In this document: one piece after another, positions 54,676 through 62,789 of the stretch
How positions within the stretch are numbered: position 1 is the first letter of the stretch
Layout of the letters: every line of letters begins with the position of its first letter
Assembly (NCBI RefSeq): GCF_900142995.1
Contig: NZ_FRCR01000005.1
Location: 62,001-126,000, forward strand
DNA from: Caldanaerovirga acetigignens
Lineage (GTDB): Bacteria > Bacillota > Thermosediminibacteria > Thermosediminibacterales > Thermosediminibacteraceae
Length of the DNA stretch: 64,000 nt
Reading direction: 5' to 3'
Made by a program: the position numbers and the translations under genes
Notes under the pieces: model-generated
Database searches by the model: none
What the model saw: the letters and a program-made list of their open reading frames with translations, nothing else
Told to the model about the DNA's origin: nothing

Positions 54676-55908
54676 TTAATAAAGCTCCACATCCACGTAT
54701 TCTCCCTCTTTCACTCCCAATTTTTCCGGCGCAATCCTCGCAAGGCCGTGGGATTCCACCATGGTGGAAATAAGGCCGGATTTGCCCAGAACCGGCACAG
54801 CCCAGAGTTCCCCGTCCCTTTGCTCCAGCTTGACCCGGATGAAGTCTTCCCTTCCCGCCGCTGACGAAATGTTGCGGGCGATTTTCGCTTTAACTTTTAA
54901 TCCGCCATAATCTTCCGGCCTTCCAAGAAACCACGAAAGGATAGGCCTTACTACCTGTTCAAAAATGACCATGGCAGATACCGGATGCCCGGGAAGCCCT
55001 ATTACCGGTTTCCCATCCACCACCGCAATTATTGTAGGCTTTCCCGGCTTTACCGCAATGCCATGCACAAGCACCCCGGGACTTCCCAAACTATCCAAGA
55101 CCCTTACCGTAAGGTCTCTGGTTCCGACCGAGCTACCGCCGGAAATCACTACAAGGTCGCTAATTTTCAAGGCTTCCGACACCGATCTTCTTATTTCGTT
55201 AAAATCATCCCGCACAACTCCGAATATTTCAGGTATTCCTCCCCATTTCAGCACCAGTCCCGCAATAGAAAAACTGTTCATGTCCCTTATTTCGCCTTCC
55301 TTTATTTCTTCACCCGGAGGTTTTATCTCGTCGCCGGTGGAAATCACGGAAACTTTCGGCAAAACTGCCACCTTCACTTTTTGAAAGCCCATGCCTGCCA
55401 AAGCTGCCAGGTCCTGAGGCCTTAAGGTGTGCCCTTTTTTTAGAACCAAGCCTCCCTTCCTCACATCTTCTCCCTTCAGAATGACGTTTTCCCCCGGTGC
55501 AACCGGCCTTTCCACCAAAAGGGTCCCATCCTCAAGGGGTTGTGTATATTCAAGCATAACGACCGCATCAGAATTTTCCGGCATCATCCCCCCTGTGGAA
55601 ATCCTCGCAGCCTCTCCTGCTTTCAAAGAAAACAGCGGCCTTTCTCCCATCTTAATCTCTCCTACTACCTTAAGCATCGCTGGTAGAGATTCGCATGCCC
55701 CAAATGTATCCCTCGATATTACCGCGTACCCGTCAACAGTAGAACGGTTAAACGGCGGGATGTCTTCGGGCGAATAGATGTCCTCCGACAGCACCCTACC
55801 ATACGCATCTCGCAGCATGACTTCCTCGCCCTTTGGCTTAATACCAACTAAATTTTCTTTTAGGACTCTTAAAGCCTCTCCGATTTTCAAAGCATCAAAT
55901 AGCTCCAT
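54676..55908 (-). CDS. moeA: Molybdopterin molybdotransferase MoeA
   Basis: A 410-residue MoeA inserting the metal into adenylylated molybdopterin. Landmarks: FNRSTVDGYAVISRDTFGA, SVISTGDEIKPPGEEI, VISGGSSVGTRDLTVRVL and VIGLPGHPVSAMVIFEQV. First gene of moeA-moeA/PBP-moaA-moaC-MOSC/mogA; AAGGAG lies ten bases before the ATG. Two MoeA paralogues suggest separate handling of molybdate and tungstate, as known in tungsten users. Confidence 0.95.
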   Translation of the reverse strand: MELFDALKIGEALRVLKENLVGIKPKGEEVMLRDAYGRVLSEDIYSPEDIPPFNRSTVDGYAVISRDTFGACESLPAMLKVVGEIKMGERPLFSLKAGEAARISTGGMMPENSDAVVMLEYTQPLEDGTLLVERPVAPGENVILKGEDVRKGGLVLKKGHTLRPQDLAALAGMGFQKVKVAVLPKVSVISTGDEIKPPGEEIKEGEIRDMNSFSIAGLVLKWGGIPEIFGVVRDDFNEIRRSVSEALKISDLVVISGGSSVGTRDLTVRVLDSLGSPGVLVHGIAVKPGKPTIIAVVDGKPVIGLPGHPVSAMVIFEQVVRPILSWFLGRPEDYGGLKVKAKIARNISSAAGREDFIRVKLEQRDGELWAVPVLGKSGLISTMVESHGLARIAPEKLGVKEGEYVDVELY

Positions 55909-55956
55909 CGCAACAATTCTCCTTTAATTTCTAAAATGTCTTTTTATTTTAATTAT

Positions 55957-55970
55957 GTTCTGCACAGAAC
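55957..55970. promoter_or_regulatory. Palindrome between divergent moeA and MFS genes
   Basis: GTTCTG, CA, CAGAAC: perfect six-base arms with a two-base centre, 48 bases upstream of moeA and about 97 upstream of the MFS gene. It looks like a repressor half-site pair but I cannot name the protein. The rest of this 159-base spacer is A/T-rich and shows nothing else clear. Confidence 0.3.
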
Positions 55971-56067
55971 CCTCCAATTCCTTCCTAAATAAAAATTTTT
56001 CTTTAAAAAAAGGAATAAATGTTTTTTTGTCGAACATACAGACTTTGTGGAATGGAGGGTGTTTTTT

Positions 56068-57330
56068 GTGGAAGAAAAAAATTCACGAAAAAAAAATGTC
56101 GACGTCAATTTCAGTGCCTTTAGTTATGACGCCATCTTTTTCTCCGCATTTGGCGGTTTTTTTGAACCAGCAACCGTAATCTCATCTTTTGTGAGTAACC
56201 TCACGAATTCCCCGGTACTAATAGGACTTACGACTACCATAAGAAACTGCGGTTGGTTTTTGCCGCAGCTTTTTATAGCCCGCAGGGCAGAAGCCATGCC
56301 GAGAAAAAAACCTCTTGTGGCATTGGCTGGTGGTATTATGAGGTTTTCGGCAGGTATGATGGTGCTCTCGTCTTTGATCGCCGGAAAAAATCCCATACTT
56401 TCGCTTTTCCTATTCTATGCTTTTTTTGTGGTTCTTTCATTCTCCGACGGAATAAGCGGGGTCCCTTGGATCGACCTTTTCGCAAAATGCATCCCTTTGG
56501 AGCGCAGGGGAGATTATTATGCGAAGACCCAAGCTATCGGAGGAGTTCTTGCGTTTATAGCAGGATTTGCAGTAAAGGCGATCCTGGGACTTAAGTCCAT
56601 CGCTTTCCCTTACAATTATACTATCATTTTCTCTCTCGGGTTTGTATTTTCCACCTTATCTTTTCTTTCCTTCCTTAGGCTAAAAGAAGCTGAAGATGGA
56701 ACTCCTCGCAGGCACGAAAGCCTAGCAAAATATTTTATGGGAATTCCAAAGGTCTTCAGAGAAGACGGTAATTTTCGCTTGTTAATTGTCATAAATACTC
56801 TCTTAAGGGGCTTTTTTATGCCGCTACCTTTTTACGCTCTATTTGCCAGAGAAATATTAGGGATTCCTCAGGAAAATATAGGTATTTTTGTTTCCACCCA
56901 GATGGTAGGTTCAATATTAGCAGGAATATTCTTTGGAAAAGCCATAGACTTATACGGGAGCAGGAAGGTCGTAATCCTAACAGCAGGAATTACACTGCTT
57001 CAACCATTTATGGCGCTTGCCAGCTTTTTACTTTACAAGCTGGGACTTCCTTTTTTCTGGCTGTATGCGCTAATATTTACATTAATAGGCGCAACGTATA
57101 GCGGAATATGGACAGGAATTTTTAATTATCTGCTGAGGATTGCACCCGAAGAAAAAAGGCCTCTTTATATAGGCCTTTTAAACACCCTGACCGCCCCTAC
57201 TACCTTTTTGCCTCTTCTTGGAGGCATAATCTTGCAGTATCTATCTTATGTCCACCTCTTTTTGATAACAGCTTTGGTGGTGGCTTCGTCAGTTGTAACT
57301 GCTTTTGCATTAAAGGAACCGGAAAAATAA
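56068..57330 (+). CDS. Major facilitator superfamily transporter
   Basis: A 420-residue membrane protein with about 12 helices. The loop 2-3 region has RRAEAMPRKKPLVALAGG and the second-half repeat has GKAIDLYGSRKVVILTAGI, the MFS loop motif. The GTG at 56068, five bases after GGAGGGTG, is chosen over an upstream ATG at 56047 that would put the binding site inside the gene. The substrate is unknown. It ends exactly where the convergent dehydratase gene ends, with no base between the stop codons. Confidence 0.88.
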   Translation: MEEKNSRKKNVDVNFSAFSYDAIFFSAFGGFFEPATVISSFVSNLTNSPVLIGLTTTIRNCGWFLPQLFIARRAEAMPRKKPLVALAGGIMRFSAGMMVLSSLIAGKNPILSLFLFYAFFVVLSFSDGISGVPWIDLFAKCIPLERRGDYYAKTQAIGGVLAFIAGFAVKAILGLKSIAFPYNYTIIFSLGFVFSTLSFLSFLRLKEAEDGTPRRHESLAKYFMGIPKVFREDGNFRLLIVINTLLRGFFMPLPFYALFAREILGIPQENIGIFVSTQMVGSILAGIFFGKAIDLYGSRKVVILTAGITLLQPFMALASFLLYKLGLPFFWLYALIFTLIGATYSGIWTGIFNYLLRIAPEEKRPLYIGLLNTLTAPTTFLPLLGGIILQYLSYVHLFLITALVVASSVVTAFALKEPEK

Positions 57331-59061
57331 TTAATAATCCATATACGCTCCGTTTATTGGAGATGCCGCAAGGCGACGGTAAAGGTTCAGTATACCATTG
57401 TCTTTTTTCAATTCAGGCGCTCGCCATCCTTTCATTCGTTCTTGCAGAATTTTTTCTATTTCTTCCTTCCCCTTCTCTATTCCTTTTATGCCTACTATAT
57501 TGATAGATCTCCCAGGAATGTCTATTCTGATAAGATCCCCTTCTTCGACCAAAGCTATGGGGCCGCCTTCTGCTGCTTCCGGCGATACATGGCCTATGGC
57601 GGGGCCTCGAGTAGCACCTGAAAAGCGCCCGTCGGTAATCAGAGCTACAGTGGACGAAAGCAGAGGATCAGAAGCTATTGCCTCCGTTGTATAAAACATT
57701 TCAGGTATACCGCTTCCTTTTGGCCCTTCGTACCTTATTATAACCGCATCACCAGGTTTAACCTCGCCTTTTATTATCGCAACATAAGCTTCTTCTTCAG
57801 AATTAAAGGGGCGGGCACGCAGGGTAACTTTTAGCATAGTTTTGTCTACTGCCGAATGCTTTACCACCGCTCCCGCGGGAGCTAAATTACCTTTTAGCAC
57901 CGCCAAAGAACCATGCGAGTTTATAGGGTTTTCTTTCGATTTTATCACATCTTCCTTTTTTATGCCTAATTTTAGAAGATAATTTTCGCATTTCTCGTAA
58001 AAACCTCTTTCTTTTATTTCTTTCAGATTCTCCCCTAAAGTCTTCCCCGTAACGGTCAATTGGTCGAGGTGCAAAAATTCCTTTATCTCCTCCATCACCG
58101 CAGGTACACCGCCGGCATACCAGAAGTACTCTGCAGGATAAAAACCGCTCGGCCTTACGTTCACTATATAAGGAATGTTTCTATGAATTTTGTCAAAAAG
58201 CTCAGGCTCTATTTTTATTTTAAGCTCCCGTGCGATAGCCGGCAGGTGCAACAGGGCATTGGTAGAACCTGCTACAGCAGCATGGACCATTATAGCATTT
58301 TCAAAAGCTTCTTTAGTCAATATTTTAGAAGGTTTTATGTCGAGCTTTATTGCTTTCATCAATAAATCAGCAGCACTTCGGGTAAATTCTTTTATCTCTT
58401 CTGAAGCGGCGGGAATTGCCGCAGCACCCGGCGGAGTCATCCCCAAGGCTTCCGCCATAATTTGCATGGTCACTGCCGTGCCCATAAATGAACAGGCTCC
58501 GCAGGTAGGACATGCTTCTCTTTGAATCTTTTTCAATTCTTCTCGAGAAATCTGACCTTTTTTCATCATGGCGCCATAGGCCCCCACTTGTTCAAGGGTC
58601 AATAGATTTTTCCCTGCTTTCATCACTCCACCGGGCATGAACACTGCCGGCATGTCAATCCTAGCTATGGCTTTTAAGTGAGCAGGAATGCTTTTGTCGC
58701 AACTTGCCAAAAATAATCCGCCGTCAAAGGGGGTAGCCCTTGACTGAATTTCTATCGTATCACAAATTATTTCGCGAGATAGCAGCGAATAATTCATCCC
58801 GTCGTGCCCTTGGGCTATTCCATCGCATATATCGGTAACAAAATACTTTGCCGGTCTTGCACCAAGATTTATTAATTCTTCTTCAGCTTCCAGCATTAGT
58901 TCAAAAAGGTGAGCACTTCCTGGATGGCTATCTCCATAAGTGCTTTGGAGCATCACCTGGGGTTTTGCCAAATCCTCCTCTGACCAACCCATGCCCATTT
59001 TAAGAGCATCCATTTCCACTGCAATTTCTCTCATTTTCTGACTTTTCAACACCACAATCAT
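57331..59061 (-). CDS. IlvD/Edd-family dehydratase, probable sugar-acid dehydratase
   Basis: A 576-residue Fe-S dehydratase. Cluster cysteines are visible in FLASCDKSIPAHLKA and REACPTCGACSFMGTAV. The C-terminal active-site region is ALITDGRFSGATRGPAIGH followed by VSPEAAEGGPIALVEEGD. Family members dehydrate dihydroxy-isovalerate (IlvD), 6-phosphogluconate (Edd) or free aldonates. CSFMGTA instead of the CSGM typical of IlvD, and the position as last gene of a PTS/beta-glycosidase operon rather than among ilv genes, favour a sugar acid substrate such as gluconate. It begins six bases after the IIB stop. True IlvD function cannot be ruled out. Confidence 0.85.
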   Translation of the reverse strand: MIVVLKSQKMREIAVEMDALKMGMGWSEEDLAKPQVMLQSTYGDSHPGSAHLFELMLEAEEELINLGARPAKYFVTDICDGIAQGHDGMNYSLLSREIICDTIEIQSRATPFDGGLFLASCDKSIPAHLKAIARIDMPAVFMPGGVMKAGKNLLTLEQVGAYGAMMKKGQISREELKKIQREACPTCGACSFMGTAVTMQIMAEALGMTPPGAAAIPAASEEIKEFTRSAADLLMKAIKLDIKPSKILTKEAFENAIMVHAAVAGSTNALLHLPAIARELKIKIEPELFDKIHRNIPYIVNVRPSGFYPAEYFWYAGGVPAVMEEIKEFLHLDQLTVTGKTLGENLKEIKERGFYEKCENYLLKLGIKKEDVIKSKENPINSHGSLAVLKGNLAPAGAVVKHSAVDKTMLKVTLRARPFNSEEEAYVAIIKGEVKPGDAVIIRYEGPKGSGIPEMFYTTEAIASDPLLSSTVALITDGRFSGATRGPAIGHVSPEAAEGGPIALVEEGDLIRIDIPGRSINIVGIKGIEKGKEEIEKILQERMKGWRAPELKKDNGILNLYRRLAASPINGAYMDY

Positions 59062-59066
59062 CTCAC

Positions 59067-59381
59067 TCAGAAATTTTTTTCTGTCATTTTCAGGGCTTTT
59101 TCAAGGACATTAGCACCGTTGCACCTTCCGTAATCTATGGGGTCTATGGCATCTACCGGCACGTTATATTTTGCCCCTTTTTCCTTAACCTTTTGAAGCA
59201 TAAACCTGATCTGCGGGCCAAGCAGCACCACATCCGCCTTAGCTAGGTTTTCCTCCAATGCATTGGTGGAAACCGACCAAATTTCAGCTTCTATCCCTTT
59301 TTCCTTAGCAGCGCTTTTCATCTTATTTACAAGAAGGCTCGTAGACATACCGGCAGAGCAAACTAGGAGTATCTTCTTCAT
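59067..59381 (-). CDS. PTS lactose/cellobiose-type IIB component
   Basis: A 104-residue cytosolic phosphocarrier. The phosphorylated Cys is residue 8 in [20 protein letters not shown], the family signature. It takes phosphate from the IIA encoded two genes upstream and passes it to the sugar held by IIC. The ATG at 59381 is seven bases after GGGGAGG; the one two codons earlier is too close. Confidence 0.95.
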   Translation of the reverse strand: MKKILLVCSAGMSTSLLVNKMKSAAKEKGIEAEIWSVSTNALEENLAKADVVLLGPQIRFMLQKVKEKGAKYNVPVDAIDPIDYGRCNGANVLEKALKMTEKNF

Positions 59382-59406
59382 TGCCATTCCTCCCCACTAT
59401 TAATGT

Positions 59407-60852
59407 TTATTTATATTCGGGAGTAAAATCCTTAAACTCAAAATAACGGTTCTTTAAAAGCTCTTTGAACCAAAGGCCTGACTTTTTGATCCTTCTGTTT
59501 CTGCCGTTTTCCAAATCTATCTCCACAAGGCCGTATCTGTTTTTAAATGCGTTGAGAGGCGAGACGTTGTCGGTAAACGCCCAGACCATATACCCAATGC
59601 AATTTGAACCTTCTTCTATGGCTTTCAACAGCCACCTCAAATGGTCTTTAAAAAACTCGATTCTGTAATCGTCTTGAATAATTCCGGATTCATCTCTGTA
59701 CCTGTGCTCATTTTCAACACCCATTCCATTTTCTGTCACGATCCATTTTATATTGCCATACTCATTTTTTATTCTCATCGCCATATCGTACATTATTTTC
59801 GGATATATTTCCCATCCCCGGGAAACGTTCATTTTCCTTCCCGGCAAAATAAATTCATCATAGTAGTAAGAGGGATGAAACGGAACTTCGGGATTCCACA
59901 TCTCATTTTTGGCCTTTACCCTTGCAGGGTGATAGAGGTTAATCCCCAGGATTTTCACAGTATTTTGCTTGATAATATCCAGCTCCCTCTCATTATATTC
60001 GAACATGCAGCCATGATTTTTTAATAGCTCTATTAGTTCTTCGGGAAATTCCCCTTTCACACAAGGATCGAGAAATATTCTGTTGAAAAAGAAGTCGTAA
60101 ATTCTTGCAGCTTTTAAATCATGGGGTGCCGTTGACCTGGGGTACACCGCTTCAGGATTCAATATAATCCCTATTTTCCCCTCGATTTTCCTACCGTACC
60201 CACCCCGTTCGTAAGCCTCTACAGCTTTAGCACTGGCAAGTATCTTATTATAACTCCACTGAATGGCCGTTTTGGTATCCTGAACAAATGGAAACCTTAT
60301 GGCATCCAGATAAGCCCGTGTTTGTATCACGATAGGCTCATTAAATGTAAACCAGTATCTAACCCTGTCCCCGTAAAGCTTAAAAGCCTGCTTTGCATAC
60401 TCTACGTACAATTCTACAACATGTTTAGAAGCCCAACCACCATATTTTTCAAAAAGCTGTGCAGGAAGCTCATAATGTTCAAGACAAATCATGGGTTCAA
60501 TGTTATTTCTTCTGAGCTCATCTATCACATTGCCGTAGTATTCCGCCGCATCTTCATCAATATCTGCCGTTTCGTAGTTTTTTATAAACCTCGACCAGTC
60601 AATAGATGTTCTGTAAGCATTCAACCCTATCTCCGCCATCAATTTTATGTCCTCGCGGTATCTGTTATAAAAATCCGTGGCAATTGCCGGGCCGTATCCA
60701 TCGTGCCATAGCTCCGGATTGGATTTGTACCAAAGGTCAATATACGAATCCTGTCCTGGCTTTTTCCCGGCCCAACCTTCAGTCTGCCAGGCAGAAGCGG
60801 ATGCCCCAAGAATAAAGCCTTGGGGCAATTGGTATTTTCTTAAACCCATCAT
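59407..60852 (-). CDS. GH1 6-phospho-beta-glucosidase
   Basis: A 481-residue glycoside hydrolase family 1 enzyme cleaving 6-phospho-beta-glucosides delivered by the PTS. The acid/base Glu is in YWFTFNEPIV and the nucleophile in WIVTENGMGVENEH. The phosphate-recognising residues appear in NVSPLNAFKNRYGLVEID (Ser, Lys and Tyr in the S-x6-K-x2-Y pattern). LEHYELPAQLFEKYGGW replaces the usual HWDLP form. N-terminal ASASAWQTEGWAGKKPG is longer than the plain family motif. Its ATG overlaps the IIA stop (ATGA). Confidence 0.92.
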   Translation of the reverse strand: MMGLRKYQLPQGFILGASASAWQTEGWAGKKPGQDSYIDLWYKSNPELWHDGYGPAIATDFYNRYREDIKLMAEIGLNAYRTSIDWSRFIKNYETADIDEDAAEYYGNVIDELRRNNIEPMICLEHYELPAQLFEKYGGWASKHVVELYVEYAKQAFKLYGDRVRYWFTFNEPIVIQTRAYLDAIRFPFVQDTKTAIQWSYNKILASAKAVEAYERGGYGRKIEGKIGIILNPEAVYPRSTAPHDLKAARIYDFFFNRIFLDPCVKGEFPEELIELLKNHGCMFEYNERELDIIKQNTVKILGINLYHPARVKAKNEMWNPEVPFHPSYYYDEFILPGRKMNVSRGWEIYPKIMYDMAMRIKNEYGNIKWIVTENGMGVENEHRYRDESGIIQDDYRIEFFKDHLRWLLKAIEEGSNCIGYMVWAFTDNVSPLNAFKNRYGLVEIDLENGRNRRIKKSGLWFKELLKNRYFEFKDFTPEYK

Positions 60853-61175
60853 TCTCTCCCCCTCTGTTTCATCATATCGCGCCGCAAATCGATCAACTCC
60901 TCTGCTATTTCCTTCACGGTTATTCCCGTCATAAGGTGATCCTGAGCGTGAATTAGAAGGAGATTTATCATATTGTTTTCTCCTGCCGCCTCCTTCTGCA
61001 GCAATTGGGTCTGTATGTGATGGGCGCTTTCTAATTCTTTCCTGGCCTTTTCCAATAATTCCTCGGCCTTTACGAACTCCCCTTCTTTTGCAGCTTTTAT
61101 CGCTTCAAAAGCGTAGCTCCTGCCATTTCCGCTGTGGAGAATCAACTTAAAAGAAATTTCTTCGATCGCAGTCAC
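60849..61175 (-). CDS. PTS lactose/cellobiose-type IIA component
   Basis: A 108-residue helical phosphocarrier. The N-terminal SFKLILHSGNGRSYAFEAIK and the active His region LLLIHAQDHLMTGITVKEIA are diagnostic. A GTG at 61175 gives a normal length and follows AGGGAG; a reading from 61205 adds a hydrophobic non-conserved tail. Sits between IIC and the GH1 gene in the operon. Confidence 0.93.
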   Translation of the reverse strand: MTAIEEISFKLILHSGNGRSYAFEAIKAAKEGEFVKAEELLEKARKELESAHHIQTQLLQKEAAGENNMINLLLIHAQDHLMTGITVKEIAEELIDLRRDMMKQRGRE

Positions 61176-61244
61176 GATTAAGCATCTCCCTTCTGACCTT
61201 GTCAAAAAATCACATTGTGCGGCTTTTGCAAGTACAACCCAAAT

Positions 61245-62555
61245 TTAGCCTTCTTTTTCCTCCTCCAACTTCTGCCTATCCCACGCCAGGATAAAAGGCA
61301 GATACACCAGTGCAGCCACAACTATATTTACAGCCTGCAGAATTATTGCCCTCCAATCTCCGTTTGTAGCAAGAAAACCCGAAATAAATGCCGGCGTCGG
61401 CCATGGAACAGCAATACCCGCGGGCCTGCTGACAAGGTTCATCGCCATGGCAGCATACGTCACTATTCCCACCGTCAGGTTGGACAGTATAAAGGGTATC
61501 ATCATAATAGGATTCATTACGACCGGTATTCCAAAAATAATTGGCTCGGAGATGTTGAAAATAGCCGGTGCTATAGCCAGTTTTCCGAGGGACCTAAGTT
61601 GCTTTGACTTTGCGAAAAGAAATATCACGAGTATCAACCCAATGGTAGCCCCGCATCCGCCAATATTAGCAAAGTTATCGTAAAATTGCTTCGTAATTAT
61701 ATTGGGAAGTGCTTGGCCTGCCTCTAACGCCAATCTATTTTGGTCCATTGCAGGAAGCAGTATGGAGTCCAACACACCGAAAACCACTCTTGTTCCGTGA
61801 ATTCCCATCGTCCAGAATAAGTTATACAGGAGTATAGTGAGCACCATGCCGCCGAAGGACAACCCCACTTTTGAAAGGGGAGCCGCCACAAATTTAGTGA
61901 CAAAGGTGAATATAGTTCGGTACGAGGTCGCCTCAAAACCCAGCCTCACTAAGAAAAACAATACCAGAATTGCAAATCCCGGAATAATAGCTTCAAAAGA
62001 TTTCATGACCGCCGGAGGGACTGAATCAGGCATCTTAATTATCCAGTTCTTTTTTATTATGAATGTATATATTTCGGTGGCTACGATTGCAGTAATTATG
62101 CCCACTATCAAGCCGCCTGCGGAAAAATTCGCCGTGGGCCAAACCCTCCCCAAATTGAGAGTTTTTCCATCCTGAAGAGTGACATTAATCGTTTCTACCG
62201 GTACCAGGAGCAGAAAAGCCGCCAACGCAAGGACTCCCGAAGAAACCCCATCGACGCCATTTTCTTTAGCTATCTGGTATGAAATAGAAAATATGGCCAC
62301 TAGGGTAACTATATCGAACGTAACCCTTACTGGATAAAGCAGCTTACTAACAAAACCTTCTCCAAAAATCCCGTTAATAAAATCTGCATACCCCTGAATC
62401 GGCACGTTGCCTAATATAAGGAATACAGACCCTGCTATAATGAGAGGCATGGTAACGGCAAGTCCATCCCTAATAGCCCTTATATACTTGAAAGAAGCGA
62501 TTTGCGCGGCTATCGGCATGACCCTTTCTTCCAAAATTCTCATAAACTTGTTCAT
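61245..62555 (-). CDS. PTS lactose/cellobiose-type IIC permease
   Basis: A 436-residue membrane permease with about ten helices. Landmarks: RDGLAVTMPLIIAGSVFLIL, GVDGVSSGVLALAAFL, NIGGCGATIGLILVIFLFA, ISEPIIFGIPVVMNPIMMIP. First gene of the operon IIC-IIA-GH1-IIB-dehydratase; AAAGGAG lies ten bases before the ATG and a sigma-54 promoter about 120 bases upstream. Substrate is a beta-linked disaccharide or derivative; see the dehydratase. Confidence 0.94.
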   Translation of the reverse strand: MNKFMRILEERVMPIAAQIASFKYIRAIRDGLAVTMPLIIAGSVFLILGNVPIQGYADFINGIFGEGFVSKLLYPVRVTFDIVTLVAIFSISYQIAKENGVDGVSSGVLALAAFLLLVPVETINVTLQDGKTLNLGRVWPTANFSAGGLIVGIITAIVATEIYTFIIKKNWIIKMPDSVPPAVMKSFEAIIPGFAILVLFFLVRLGFEATSYRTIFTFVTKFVAAPLSKVGLSFGGMVLTILLYNLFWTMGIHGTRVVFGVLDSILLPAMDQNRLALEAGQALPNIITKQFYDNFANIGGCGATIGLILVIFLFAKSKQLRSLGKLAIAPAIFNISEPIIFGIPVVMNPIMMIPFILSNLTVGIVTYAAMAMNLVSRPAGIAVPWPTPAFISGFLATNGDWRAIILQAVNIVVAALVYLPFILAWDRQKLEEEKEG

Positions 62556-62672
62556 TCCCCGTAATCTCCTTTCTTTAAAATTCTAAGTAAAAAAGGCTTA
62601 AACGTTACTTTATTCAGATTAAGCTAATCTCACCTCCGTTCAAACTTGTTTCAGCTTCCCTTACGCATCTTA

Positions 62673-62688
62673 AGCAAATCTCATACCA
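62673..62688 (-). promoter_or_regulatory. Sigma-54 promoter of the lactose/cellobiose-type PTS operon
   Basis: The minus strand reads TGGTAT GAGAT TTGCT. GG and GC are exactly ten bases apart and four of six positions match in the -24 box. It sits between the LevR-type gene and the IIC gene, with a leader of roughly 105 bases. Two copies of ATACACAT, 20 bases apart (62755-62762, 62775-62782), lie upstream and could bind the activator. Confidence 0.72.
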
Positions 62689-62720
62689 ATATCGATGAGA
62701 AAACCGAAAACAAAAAAATA

Positions 62721-62737
62721 AAAGGCATATAGCCTTT
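62721..62737 (-). terminator. Terminator of the LevR-type gene
   Basis: The stem AAAGGC / GCCTTT with a five-base loop is followed on the minus strand by TATTTTTTTG. It lies 50 bases past the stop codon of the activator gene and just upstream of the PTS promoter. Confidence 0.78.
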
Positions 62738-62789
62738 CATTATTCATTCTTTTCATACACATATTTACTTTTTTATACACATCAAAAAA

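Noticed and set aside
55957-55970. LexA/SOS box
   Set aside because: The Gram-positive box is GAAC-N4-GTTC; here the half-sites are in the opposite order (GTTC then GAAC).
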